From positions 471,614 to 535,613 of the forward strand of contig NZ_JAFMYU010000001.1 of the NCBI RefSeq assembly GCF_017353255.1: a stretch of DNA of 64,000 nt, in the 5' to 3' direction. The stretch comes from Fibrella aquatilis. GTDB taxonomy: Bacteria > Bacteroidota > Bacteroidia > Cytophagales > Spirosomataceae. A program made the translations under genes and the position numbers. Below the pieces are notes generated by a model. It saw nothing but the letters and a program-made list of their open reading frames with translations. It did no database searches and had not been told where the DNA came from. Positions 42,804 through 51,207 of the stretch are shown piece after piece; within the stretch, counting starts at the first letter, position 1, and every line of letters begins with the position of its first letter.

Positions 42804-44045
42804 ATGAAGAAGCTATTTTCCTACGAAAACGCCCTGGTAGGGCTAATGGCCCTCACGTTTGGGTGCCTGTTTTTCGACCGGCTGGCCCTGAATTTTCTGA
42901 TGCCCTACGTGGCCAAAGACCTCGCCCTGAGCAACACCCAAATCGGGTTGCTGGCGGGGGCGCTGTCGCTGGCCTGGGCAGTATCGAGCTATTTTTCGAC
43001 GGCTTGGGCCGAGGCCAATGATCGTAAGAAAGTGGTTTTTATCGTGGCCGTTTTCCTTTTTTCCATCTGCTCGTTCGGGTCGGGGTTGGCCACGTCGTTT
43101 GTTACGTTGCTGCTGGCGCGTTTGCTAATGGGCTTTGCCGAAGGACCGGTGATTCCGTTGGCGCAGAATTTCGTGGAGCGTGAATCGTCGCCGAATCGGT
43201 TGGGGCTGAACGCGGGCATCTTACAGGCGTTTGGGTCGGCCTTGTTTGGGTCTATTCTGGCGCCGGTGGTGCTGGTGCAGATTGCCGGGAACGTGGGCTG
43301 GCGTAACGCCTTTTTTGTGGCCGGGGCACCGGGCCTGCTGTTTGGTTTGCTGGCCTGGCAGGTGATCAGAAAATCGACCGCCGCGAGCGCGGGTAAACGT
43401 GACCAGTCGGCCTTGAACGTGGGCGAACTGCTCGGCTATACCAACATCCGGTGGGGTGTTCTGACGGCCTGCTGCGTGTTTGGCTGGTGGTTTGCTACGC
43501 TACCGTTTATCACCAACTATTTCGTGACGGCGCAGGGCATGACCGCCGACCAAATGGGTAAAACAATGGGCCTGCTGGGCGTGTCGGGCCTATTATCGTC
43601 CATTATTGTGCCCGCCCTGTCAGACCGGATTGGCCGGAAGCCGGTGGTGCTGCTGTTTTGCGGGGTGGGTGCGCTGTATCCGTTGGCGGTTTATTTTCTG
43701 GCGGGGTCAGGTGTGCAACTACCCGCCATGTGCCTAACCTATTTCATGATGGGCCTGCTGCCCATCGTGGCCGCCGTGATTCCCTCCGAGTCGGTACCTG
43801 ATTCGCTGAAAGCCAAAGCCCTCGGTTTCACAACGGCAGTTGGCGAAATCGTGGGTGGGGTCATGGTGCCCGCATTGGCGGGGGTGTTGTCCGACACCGT
43901 TGCGCCAGCTGCCTTCTTATGGGTATCGTCTACAATGGCCCTGCTGGGGTTGTTGTGTGCGAGCCAATTAGTGGAAACGGCCCCTGTGAAAACTGGGCAT
44001 CTGGCATTGGCGGACCAACCCAATCCGACATCCGAAGTCGTATGA
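42804..44045 (+). CDS. MFS transporter, anion/aromatic-acid-like
   Basis: A 413-residue MFS permease with about 12 helices. The N-terminal FDRLALNFLMPYVAKDLALSNTQIGLLAGALSLAWA resembles anion/cation and aromatic-acid symporters in which an acidic residue (D in FDR) drives uptake. It lies 34 bp after the GH1 gene and overlaps the next gene by 4 bp (ATGA), so all three are likely co-transcribed. It probably carries the aglycone or another pathway compound across the inner membrane. Confidence 0.85.
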   Translation: MKKLFSYENALVGLMALTFGCLFFDRLALNFLMPYVAKDLALSNTQIGLLAGALSLAWAVSSYFSTAWAEANDRKKVVFIVAVFLFSICSFGSGLATSFVTLLLARLLMGFAEGPVIPLAQNFVERESSPNRLGLNAGILQAFGSALFGSILAPVVLVQIAGNVGWRNAFFVAGAPGLLFGLLAWQVIRKSTAASAGKRDQSALNVGELLGYTNIRWGVLTACCVFGWWFATLPFITNYFVTAQGMTADQMGKTMGLLGVSGLLSSIIVPALSDRIGRKPVVLLFCGVGALYPLAVYFLAGSGVQLPAMCLTYFMMGLLPIVAAVIPSESVPDSLKAKALGFTTAVGEIVGGVMVPALAGVLSDTVAPAAFLWVSSTMALLGLLCASQLVETAPVKTGHLALADQPNPTSEVV

Positions 44046-44770
44046 TTGCGCTCGTAACGGGTGGGGCGGGCGGCATTGGGTCGGCCATTTGTCGGCAACT
44101 GGCTCAGGCCGGGGCCACGGTCATCATCACCTACAACAGCAACCCCCAAAAAGCCGGGGAACTGCTCCAGACGTTGCCGGGCGTGGGCCACGCTGTCTTC
44201 CACGCCCCCAACACCGACCCCGACCGGCTGGCCCTGCTGACCCAATTCCTGACCGACCATTACGGTAAACTCGACATCCTGGTCAACAACGCGGGTATCA
44301 CCACGCCCGTACCCCACGACGACCTCGACGCCTTGACCGACGAGTGGATAGATCGTATCTTTCAAACCAACTGGCGTGGCGCCTTTGCCATGATCCGGGC
44401 GTGTAAGTTGTTGTTACTGAGTGGCGAAGGCGGGTTGGTGGTGAATATTTCGTCGGTGGCGGGGCAAACGGGCATTGGCAGCAACGTGGCCTATTGCGCC
44501 TCTAAAGCCGCCATGGATTCCATGACGCGCTCACTGGCGCGGGCGTTGGCACCAGCCGTTCGGGTGGTGTCGGTGTCGCCCGGCTGGGTGCTTGGCGACT
44601 ACGCCCGGCAGTTCGATCCGGCGTATATTCAGGCCCAAACCGACCTGACACCCCTGGGTCGCCTGGCCACCCCCGACGACGTAGCCAATGCCGTACTAGC
44701 CCTTGCCACCACGCTCACCTTCACAACAGGCAGTATTATCCCCGTTGATGGAGGAAGAACATTGAAATGA
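44042..44770 (+). CDS. SDR-family oxidoreductase
   Basis: A 242-residue short-chain dehydrogenase/reductase: NAD(P) motif VTGGAGGIGSAI (TGxxxGIG), NNAGI, the catalytic Ser in VVNISSVAGQ and YCASKAAM (YxxxK). The end TTLTFTTGSIIPVDGGRTLK is typical. Such enzymes oxidise alcohols or reduce ketones; the substrate here is unknown. It starts inside the MFS stop codon (translational coupling). Confidence 0.9.
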   Translation: MIALVTGGAGGIGSAICRQLAQAGATVIITYNSNPQKAGELLQTLPGVGHAVFHAPNTDPDRLALLTQFLTDHYGKLDILVNNAGITTPVPHDDLDALTDEWIDRIFQTNWRGAFAMIRACKLLLLSGEGGLVVNISSVAGQTGIGSNVAYCASKAAMDSMTRSLARALAPAVRVVSVSPGWVLGDYARQFDPAYIQAQTDLTPLGRLATPDDVANAVLALATTLTFTTGSIIPVDGGRTLK

Positions 44771-44779
44771 TTTCGGATT

Positions 44780-44917
44780 GGGGATTGTAAGGATTTACGA
44801 TGTACGATGTACGAATTACGATTTTTGCTGACGCACGAATAAGCTAGGGCAAGCGTACTTGTGCGTCAGCAAAAATCGTAATTCGTACATCGTACATCGT
44901 AAATCCTTACAATCCCC
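44780..44917. repeat. LIR16: perfect 57-bp-arm inverted repeat abutting a start codon
   Basis: Arms at 44780-44836 and 44861-44917 are perfect complements over 57 bp, with a 24-bp loop containing GCGTACTT. They contain GTACGAATTACGATTT, as in LIR5 and LIR10, and core GCTGACGCAC. The right arm ends at the base before the AraC-gene ATG, so its leader RNA would be closed in a hairpin. Confidence 0.92.
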
Positions 44918-45820
44918 ATGGTTCGCACCCTACGTCCGTTTGAGCTGAACGACCACCACTTTCGGGATTCCGACTGGCAGGTGGAACGCACGGCGGTACA
45001 TGACCTTTTCCATATTAACCGGATCGAGGCCATCCGCCCAAAGCTTCAGTTTCCCATTTTACCCCACCGCAAAACGCTGTTCGATTTCCTGTTGCTGACC
45101 AGGGGAAGCTCCAGGCGCAGCAAGGGCCTGACCGACTACGCCTTTGAAGCCAATACGCTCTTTTTCCTGCCCGCCTACCAAATATCGGCCCACGAGTGGA
45201 TGAGCGACAACGCGCAGGGCTACTTCTGCCACTTCGACTGGGGCCTGATCGAGCAGCTCTTTCCCCACACGCCGCTGTTTGGCGAATGTGCCTTTCTACA
45301 GCCCGAAGGCAACCCGCTGGTGTCGGTCGATGCGGCCGCCATGCCCACGCTAACTTACCTGCTCAACCGGCTGGAACAGGAATATGCTCAACAGGACAAC
45401 GTCGACTTGTCGATTATAGCGGTGTACCTGACCACGTTTTTTGTCGAACTCAAGCAGATGGCGCGCACCCCCGTTACCGCCCCCCGCAACGCGGCGCATC
45501 GTATTACCCAGGCCTATAAGCACGTCCTCTCACAGCACATTTACAAAAAACAGAACGTTACTGACTACGCCGAACTGCTATCTGTCACGCCCGACCACCT
45601 GAACAAATGTGTTCGGATGACCACGTCCAAGTCGGCGCAGGATCTGCTGCTGGAGATGCTGATGCTCGAGGCCAAAGTGCTGCTGGCACAAACTCAGCTA
45701 TCTATCGGCGACATTGCCTACAAGCTAACCGAAAAGACCCCCAGCGATTTTAGCCGCCTGTTTAAAGCCAAGACCGGATTTACGCCCAGGCAGTACAAGC
45801 AATTGACGACCAGCATATAG
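44918..45820 (+). CDS. AraC-family transcriptional regulator
   Basis: A 300-residue regulator. The C-terminal AraC DNA-binding domain (about residues 200-300) has both helix-turn-helix parts: NVTDYAELLSVTPDHLNKCVRM and LSIGDIAYKLTEKTPSDFSRLFKAKTGFTPRQYK. The N-terminal domain resembles a cupin-type ligand sensor (FLLLTRGSSRRS, NTLFFLPAYQISAHEW). Its position suggests control of the catabolic genes; two copies of a 23-bp motif in the region may be its sites. The start is ATG 44918, directly after LIR16. Confidence 0.9.
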   Translation: MVRTLRPFELNDHHFRDSDWQVERTAVHDLFHINRIEAIRPKLQFPILPHRKTLFDFLLLTRGSSRRSKGLTDYAFEANTLFFLPAYQISAHEWMSDNAQGYFCHFDWGLIEQLFPHTPLFGECAFLQPEGNPLVSVDAAAMPTLTYLLNRLEQEYAQQDNVDLSIIAVYLTTFFVELKQMARTPVTAPRNAAHRITQAYKHVLSQHIYKKQNVTDYAELLSVTPDHLNKCVRMTTSKSAQDLLLEMLMLEAKVLLAQTQLSIGDIAYKLTEKTPSDFSRLFKAKTGFTPRQYKQLTTSI

Positions 45821-45882
45821 ATCCAACAAGCACCATAACCCCATACATAGCCGCATTGGTTGACTGACATCTGGACAATTGC

Positions 45883-45905
45883 CGGATTTTGCATAGTTTC
45901 TGCCG
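45883..45905. promoter_or_regulatory. 23-bp shared motif, copy 2 (putative AraC-regulator site)
   Basis: CGGATTTTGCATAGT followed by TTCTGCCG, 72 bp before the extradiol dioxygenase start, matching copy 1 at 38251-38273. Confidence 0.55.
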
Positions 45906-45977
45906 CCTATGGCCTACATCGACTACTAAGATGAGATTAGTTTTGTCTCATAAAATAGTCAAATAGTTGTACGTCCT

Positions 45978-46970
45978 ATGGCCAAGAACCCGCACTACCT
46001 CTCGCAGCTTGCTCACCTGGAGATTTATTCGCCCGATGTCGAGAAATCCGTTCATTTCCTCCGCGACGTGGTGGGGCTTGACGAAACCGGACGTGACGGG
46101 CAGTCGGTGTATTTCCGCGCCTGGGGCGATTATTTTCACCACACCCTGAAGGTCACCCACCGCGCAACGGGTGGCCTGGGCCACCTGGGCTGGCGCGCCG
46201 ACAGCCCCGAAGCGCTGGACGACTGCGTTACTTACCTGGAGTCGATTGGGGCTGGTTTAGGCTGGGTCGATGGTGATCTGGGCCACGGCCGCGCCTACCG
46301 GTTTCTCTCGCCCGACGGCCATACCCACGAGGTGTTCTGGGAGGTGGTCTGGCTCAACGAAACCGGCAGCCGGGGCAGCGTCTACGCCGACCGCTACGCC
46401 AGCAACCGCCGCCTGGGGGCCAACCCCCGCCGCTTCGACCACGTCACCTACATGGTGGCCAAGTTCCAGTATGGTAAAGAAAAGGCCTTCTGGCAGGGTA
46501 TGGGCCTGAAAAACCCCGACGAAGTCCGCATCAGCGACGAGATACCGCCCGTAGGAGGCCTGTGGACCATTGGCAACCTGTCGCACGATATTGCCGTCTT
46601 CACCGACCCCAACCTGGAACCGGGCGAGGGAGTCTTCAACCACGTAGCCTGGAACTTCGACAGCCGCGAGGAGGTGCTGCTGGCTCTGGATTATTTCATC
46701 GAAAACGGCTACAAGAGTGTGATGGGCGCCCCCACCCGCCACAAAGCCGACGAGGGCTTTTTCATCTACATCATCGACCCCGGCAGCGGCATTCTCTTCG
46801 AGTTCTACGCCTGCGCCCGCCTGATTTTTGCCCCCGACCACGGCCCGGACCTGCACTACCTCAAAGACAACCCCAACGACGCCTGGGGCACGGCCAACCC
46901 CTTCGCCGAAATGGGCAAAGGCAAAAAACTAGGCCTGACCGATGGCGTGGTGAAACCGGTGGACATATAA
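45978..46970 (+). CDS. Type I extradiol ring-cleavage dioxygenase (catechol 2,3-dioxygenase-like)
   Basis: A 330-residue two-domain VOC dioxygenase. The second module supplies the 2-His-1-carboxylate iron site: H155 (FDHVTYM), H222 (FNHVAWN) and E275 (ILFEFYA). Such enzymes use Fe(II) and oxygen to open a catechol ring next to the two hydroxyls (meta cleavage). The first module (SQLAHLEIYSPDVEKSVHFL) is structural. The long sequence favours a bulky substrate, but this is inference. It is the first ring-opening enzyme of the cluster and lies behind motif copy 2. Confidence 0.88.
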   Translation: MAKNPHYLSQLAHLEIYSPDVEKSVHFLRDVVGLDETGRDGQSVYFRAWGDYFHHTLKVTHRATGGLGHLGWRADSPEALDDCVTYLESIGAGLGWVDGDLGHGRAYRFLSPDGHTHEVFWEVVWLNETGSRGSVYADRYASNRRLGANPRRFDHVTYMVAKFQYGKEKAFWQGMGLKNPDEVRISDEIPPVGGLWTIGNLSHDIAVFTDPNLEPGEGVFNHVAWNFDSREEVLLALDYFIENGYKSVMGAPTRHKADEGFFIYIIDPGSGILFEFYACARLIFAPDHGPDLHYLKDNPNDAWGTANPFAEMGKGKKLGLTDGVVKPVDI

Positions 46971-47114
46971 GGATTTGGGATTTTGGCGGTCCGCCGCTGC
47001 GGTTGCGGATTTCGGATTGTTGCTGACCGCACCGGCGGACCGGCCAGAGCAAACCCATGCCGCACCGGCGGACCGGTCAGCCCAATCCGAAATCCGCAAT
47101 CCCCAATCCGAAAT
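46969..47114. repeat. LIR17: left inverted copy flanking the four-helix-bundle gene
   Basis: A 144-bp block beginning at the stop of the dioxygenase gene. It contains CGGTCCGCCGCTGCGG, arm words TTGCGGATTTCGGATTG, and core GCTGACC...GGTCAGC around CCGCACCGGCGGACCGG (twice) and AGAGCAAACCC. Its reverse complement recurs at 47483-47621 with two mismatches and one 7-bp unit (GCAATCC) missing. Confidence 0.9.
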
Positions 47115-47126
47115 TAAAATATCCCC

Positions 47127-47483
47127 ATGACTCCCAAAGACCTACAGGATAGACTGAAACTATACGCGATTGATATTGTGCGTTTTGCGGAATATCTGCC
47201 TGAGTCACCAGGGTTCAGAACTGTACGTAATCAGATTGTTCGTTGTGGCCCATCGTCAGCAGCCAATTATCGGGCGGCTTGTCGCGGTAAATCACCCGCT
47301 GATTTTAAACACAAGTTAGAAATTGTGGAAGAGGAGCTGGATGAGACCATGTTTTGGCTTGAGTTCACAGTGGGTCTTGATGAAGCCAAACGGAGCAGCG
47401 TTGGTCCGCTTTGGAAAGAGGGTAACGAGTTGTTGTCAATTATTGTCGCGTCAATCACGGCGGCGAAACGAAAACTTAAATGA
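47127..47483 (+). CDS. Four-helix-bundle protein (23S rRNA intervening-sequence/S23 family)
   Basis: A 118-residue protein matching the four-helix-bundle family known from ORFs inside 23S rRNA intervening sequences and related to the Avd protein of diversity-generating retroelements. Signature: FRTVRNQIVRCGPSSAANYRAACRG is the conserved R-Q-I-x-R-x-x-x-S-x-x-x-N stretch (NQIVRCGPSSAANY), then DFKHKLEIVEEELDETMFWLE. Family members bind nucleic acid; the exact role is unresolved. The stop codon lies in the repeat edge. Here it is not in an rRNA gene but between inverted copies LIR17 and LIR18. Confidence 0.88.
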   Translation: MTPKDLQDRLKLYAIDIVRFAEYLPESPGFRTVRNQIVRCGPSSAANYRAACRGKSPADFKHKLEIVEEELDETMFWLEFTVGLDEAKRSSVGPLWKEGNELLSIIVASITAAKRKLK

Positions 47484-47621
47484 TTTCGGATTGGGGATTT
47501 CGGATTGGGCTGACCGGTCCGCCGGTGCGGCATGGGTTTGCTCTGGCCGGTCCGCCGGTGCGGTCAGCAACAATCCGAAATCCGCAACCGCAGCGGCGGA
47601 CCGCCCCAATCCCAAATCCTT
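47483..47621. repeat. LIR18: right inverted copy flanking the four-helix-bundle gene
   Basis: The reverse complement of LIR17 over about 137 bp. It begins in the stop codon of the four-helix-bundle gene and ends 4 bp before the hydrolase start codon. It contains the loop word GGGTTTGCTCT found in LIR4 and LIR5. Confidence 0.9.
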
Positions 47622-47625
47622 CACT

Positions 47626-48738
47626 ATGTGGCATTATTTTCCTGGGCAGTACATGCCCTCGTATCAGGTTAACCGGGCGTTGACGCAGGCGCACTATGGC
47701 GGTGGCGAATTTGCCGAATGCCTGGAAGTGGCGGGGCAGATTACGCCCGGCGACAACGAGAGTTTTCACCATGCCTGGGTCAACATGGGCAATAAGGTAT
47801 TTGGTATTGGCGAGGCGGCCCTTGACAACGGCAACTTCGTTACGGCCCGGCGCTCGATGCTGCGGGCGTTCAACTACCTCCGCACGGCCGAGTTTTTTCT
47901 GAAGCCGAGCGACCCCCGCAAAATGCCGACCTACCTGAAAGCACGGGAGGCATTTCAGCAGGCTATCGAGCACTTCGAGCAAAAGCCCGTGCAGGTGCAG
48001 GTGCCCTTTGAAGGCAGTTTTTTGCCGGGCTACCTGTTTGCTCCAGCAGGGGTTCAACATCCTCCGCTGATGATTATGTTCGGTGGGCTGGACAGCCTTG
48101 CCGAAGAGCTTTACTTCGGCATCTCGCAGCACCTGAACGAACGGGGTATTGCGCTGCTGGCAATGGATGGTCCCGGACAGGGCTATGCCCTGCGCGTCAA
48201 CCATATACTGACGCGCTACGATTTCAACGTGGCGGGAACGGCAGTCCTAGATTGGGCAATCGACAACCTGAGCGACCACGTCGACACGAGTCGCATTGGC
48301 ATTGGAGCCGTGTCGATGGGGGGGTACATGGCGGCCCGGTGTGCTGCCTTCGAGCCTCGGTTTAAAGTGTGCATGGTGTTCGGAGCCGTGTGGAGCTACT
48401 ACGACATCTGGAAAAACCGGCCCGACACCCACCCGCTGGCCGAAATCGTGCAGCATATTGTGGGGGCCGACAACATGGCCGATGCCCGCGAACGGCTCAA
48501 ACAATTCGCACTGGATGACGTAGCTGACCAAATTTCAATGCCTACCTACATCCTCCACGGCGAAGACGACCGGCAGAATTTTGTGGAGAATGCCTATAAA
48601 CTGGATGCTGCCCTCACCTGCGAACACGTGCTGGAAGTGGTCCCGAAAGAAGAAAGCGGCTCGGCCCACTGCCAGATCGACGACTTCACAAAGACGTTTA
48701 ATATGTATGACTGGATTGCGAAGAAACTGTATGCCTAG
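47626..48738 (+). CDS. Alpha/beta hydrolase, 2,6-dihydroxypseudooxynicotine-hydrolase-like
   Basis: A 370-residue hydrolase with a long N-terminal helical region before the alpha/beta core, as in 2,6-dihydroxypseudooxynicotine hydrolase and FrsA-like enzymes that cleave carbon-carbon bonds of ring-derived diketones. The catalytic triad is S230 (GAVSMGGYM), D314 or D315 (YILHGEDDRQN) and H348 (SGSAHCQ). It suits hydrolysis of the ring-fission product of the neighbouring dioxygenase; the substrate is inference. No signal peptide, so it is cytoplasmic. I start it at 47626, after LIR18. Confidence 0.82.
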   Translation: MWHYFPGQYMPSYQVNRALTQAHYGGGEFAECLEVAGQITPGDNESFHHAWVNMGNKVFGIGEAALDNGNFVTARRSMLRAFNYLRTAEFFLKPSDPRKMPTYLKAREAFQQAIEHFEQKPVQVQVPFEGSFLPGYLFAPAGVQHPPLMIMFGGLDSLAEELYFGISQHLNERGIALLAMDGPGQGYALRVNHILTRYDFNVAGTAVLDWAIDNLSDHVDTSRIGIGAVSMGGYMAARCAAFEPRFKVCMVFGAVWSYYDIWKNRPDTHPLAEIVQHIVGADNMADARERLKQFALDDVADQISMPTYILHGEDDRQNFVENAYKLDAALTCEHVLEVVPKEESGSAHCQIDDFTKTFNMYDWIAKKLYA

Positions 48739-48742
48739 CCCT

Positions 48743-51058
48743 ATGAAAACAACCCTCCTGACCACGCTCACCTGCCTGGGCCTGCTGCCTGCGGTGGCGC
48801 AACAAAAATGGACCGAGACCACCGCAGGTACACACCGTATTGTTAAAAATCCGGGCGGACAAACGCTGGGTTACTCTGCCGAGTCGGGTATTAAACTGCT
48901 GACCATCAACGGGCTGGCGTTTAAAGACTTGAACCGGAATGGTACGCTCGATGCCTACGAAGACTGGCGGTTACCGGTGGATAAGCGGGCGGCTGACCTG
49001 GCCCGGAAACTGACCGTCGAGGAGATCGCCGGGCTGATGCTCTACTCGTCGCACCAGTCGATTCCGGCGCGGGCGGGGGGCTACTTTGCCGGTACGTATG
49101 GTGGCAAGCCTTTCAAGGAAGGCGAGATCGACCCCAGCGACCTGACCGATCAGCAGCAGAGATTCCTGAAAGAAGACAACCTGCGGCACGTGCTGCTGAC
49201 GTCGGTGCAGACACCGGCTATTGCCGCGCAGTGGAACAACAAGCTCCAGGCCTACTGCGAGGGGGTGGGCAAGGGCATTCCGGCCAACAACAGCTCGGAC
49301 CCACGCCACGGCACCGTGGCCCGCGCCGAGTACAACGCGGCGGCGGGCGGACGCATCTCCATGTGGCCGTCGTCGCTGGGTATGGCCGCCACGTTCAGCC
49401 CCGATCTGGTGGAGCAGTTTGGTCAGGTTGCCGCCGCCGAATACCGGGCGTTGGGCATCACCACGGCCCTCTCACCCCAGGTCGATATGGCCACTGAGCC
49501 ACGCTGGGGCCGTTTTGAGGGTACTTTTGGCGAAAGCCCAACGCTGTCGGCGGCTATGGCGCGGGCCTACTGCAACGGCTTCCAGACGTCTATGAGCACC
49601 AATGAAGTGGCCGGGGGCTGGGGCTTCGGGTCGGTGAATGCGATGGTGAAACACTGGCCGGGTGGCGGCGCGGGCGAAGCCGGGCGCGATGCCCACTACG
49701 CCAACGGGAAATACGCCGTTTACCCCGGCAAGAATTTTGCGCAGCACATGATCCCGTTCAAGACCGGGGCCTTCAAACTAAACGGCAAAACGGGTATGGC
49801 GGCGGCCGTGATGCCGTACTATACCATTTCGTGGAACCAGGATACGAAAAACGGCGAGAACGTAGCCAACAACTACAACCGCTACATCATTGGCGATCTA
49901 CTACGCAAACAGGCCGGTTACGATGGCGTGGTCTGCACCGACTGGAACGTCACGGGCGACCACAAAGTAATGGACTCGTTCGTAGACGGGAAATCGTGGG
50001 GTGTCGAAAAACTGTCGCTGGCCGAACGGCACTACAAAATTCTGATGGCGGGCGTAGATCAGTTTGGCGGTAACAACGACAAACTACCCGTGCTGGCGGC
50101 CTACCAGATGGGCGTAAAAGACCTCGGCGAAAAGGCCATGCGGACGCGGATGGAACAGTCTGCCGTGCGGCTGTTGCGGAATATATTCCGGGTGGGGCTG
50201 TTTGAAAACCCGTACCTCAACCCCACCGAAACAAGCCAGACCGTGGGCCGCACCGACTTCATGAAGGCGGGCTACGAGGCCCAGGTGAAGTCGGTGGTGA
50301 TGCTGAAAAACAAGGCGAATGCGCTGCCCCTGGCGGCGGGTAAAACTGTTTACGTGCCCAAACGCTTTGTGGCTGCTAGTCGCAATTTCCTGGGTATGGA
50401 AACCCCCGCCAGCACCGACTACCCGGTGAACATAGACCTGGTGAAAAAGTATTTCCGCGTGACCGACAACCCCGCCGAAGCCGACGTGGCGCTGGTGTTT
50501 ATCGAGAACCCAAAAAGCGGCATCGGCTACGACGCCGAAGACCTGAAAAAAGGCGGTAACGGCTACCTGCCCATCAGCCTGCAATATGCCGACTACACTG
50601 CCACCGACGCCCGCGAAACCAGCCTGGCCGGGGGCGACCCAATGGAGACGTTCACCAACCGGTCGTACAAAGGCAAGACCGTGAAAACGCGCAACATCAC
50701 CGACGTGCAACTGGTGAAAGACACCCGCCAGCAGATGAACGGCAAGCCCGTGCTGGTGGTGATCAACGTATCTAACCCAATGGTGTTCAGTGAGTTTGAA
50801 GGTGATGCCAACGCGCTGCTGGTGAGTTTCAACGTGCAGGATCAGGCGGTGCTGGATATCCTGTCGGGTAAGGCAGAGCCGTCGGCGTTGCTGCCCATGC
50901 AGATGCCCGCCAGCATGAGCGGGGTGGAAAAACAGGCCGAAGACGTGCCGTTTGATGTACCCTGCTACCGCGATTCGGAAGGCCACACCTACGATTTTGG
51001 TTTCGGCATGAACTGGAAAGGAATCATCAGCGATAGGCGTGTGAAGCAATACCATTAA
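48743..51058 (+). CDS. Exported GH3 family beta-glucosidase-like enzyme
   Basis: A 771-residue exported GH3 glycosidase (signal peptide MKTTLLTTLTCLGLLPAVAQ). The nucleophile is D400 in GYDGVVCTDWNVTGDH; KHWPGGGAGEAGRDAHY corresponds to the KHFPG-type substrate loop, followed by a C-terminal (alpha/beta)6 sandwich (KSVVMLKNKANALPL). The N-terminal insert with DLNRNGTLDAYEDW is a calcium-binding-like loop common in GH3 and Bacteroidota enzymes. Likely to release glucose from plant glycosides. It starts 4 bp after the hydrolase stop, so the two are co-transcribed. Confidence 0.92.
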   Translation: MKTTLLTTLTCLGLLPAVAQQKWTETTAGTHRIVKNPGGQTLGYSAESGIKLLTINGLAFKDLNRNGTLDAYEDWRLPVDKRAADLARKLTVEEIAGLMLYSSHQSIPARAGGYFAGTYGGKPFKEGEIDPSDLTDQQQRFLKEDNLRHVLLTSVQTPAIAAQWNNKLQAYCEGVGKGIPANNSSDPRHGTVARAEYNAAAGGRISMWPSSLGMAATFSPDLVEQFGQVAAAEYRALGITTALSPQVDMATEPRWGRFEGTFGESPTLSAAMARAYCNGFQTSMSTNEVAGGWGFGSVNAMVKHWPGGGAGEAGRDAHYANGKYAVYPGKNFAQHMIPFKTGAFKLNGKTGMAAAVMPYYTISWNQDTKNGENVANNYNRYIIGDLLRKQAGYDGVVCTDWNVTGDHKVMDSFVDGKSWGVEKLSLAERHYKILMAGVDQFGGNNDKLPVLAAYQMGVKDLGEKAMRTRMEQSAVRLLRNIFRVGLFENPYLNPTETSQTVGRTDFMKAGYEAQVKSVVMLKNKANALPLAAGKTVYVPKRFVAASRNFLGMETPASTDYPVNIDLVKKYFRVTDNPAEADVALVFIENPKSGIGYDAEDLKKGGNGYLPISLQYADYTATDARETSLAGGDPMETFTNRSYKGKTVKTRNITDVQLVKDTRQQMNGKPVLVVINVSNPMVFSEFEGDANALLVSFNVQDQAVLDILSGKAEPSALLPMQMPASMSGVEKQAEDVPFDVPCYRDSEGHTYDFGFGMNWKGIISDRRVKQYH

Positions 51059-51060
51059 TG

Positions 51061-51207
51061 GATTTCGGATTTTGGCGGTCCGCCGCTGCGGTTGCGGATT
51101 TTGGATTGGGCTGACGCAGGCGTACTCCGGCGTCAGCCCAATCCAAAATCCTGTTGCGTCAGCCCAATCCCCAATCCGAAATCCCAAATCCCCAATCCAA
51201 AATCCTT
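51061..51207. repeat. LIR19: inverted repeat before the histidinol-dehydrogenase-like gene
   Basis: 22-bp arms (51096-51117, 51130-51151) with core GGGCTGACGC and loop AGGCGTACTCCG, plus TGTTGCGTCAGCCC and further half-arm words of the right-arm type toward the gene. Left flank CGGTCCGCCGCTGCGG is shared with LIR17. It ends at the start codon of the next gene. Confidence 0.88.

Larger units (their letters stand above)
46969..47621 (+). mobile_element. Putative IVS-like mobile element carrying a four-helix-bundle gene
   Basis: A 653-bp unit: a gene for a four-helix-bundle protein between near-identical inverted copies of about 140 bp (LIR17 and LIR18), each itself able to fold into a hairpin. 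No transposase, reverse transcriptase or target duplication is visible, so mobility is inferred from the architecture. It sits between two catabolic genes that would otherwise be adjacent. Confidence 0.6.

Noticed and set aside
46969..47621. A diversity-generating retroelement, since the four-helix-bundle protein resembles Avd.
   Set aside because: There is no reverse transcriptase and no template/variable repeat pair with adenine-specific differences in the window.
46969..47621. Target-site duplication at the edges of the four-helix-bundle element.
   Set aside because: The bases just outside the inverted copies do not match; no duplication can be shown.
51154..51207. Longer start of the histidinol-dehydrogenase-like gene, translating LIR19.
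   Set aside because: The residues ([17 protein letters not shown]) are pure repeat translation; the family start fits 51208.
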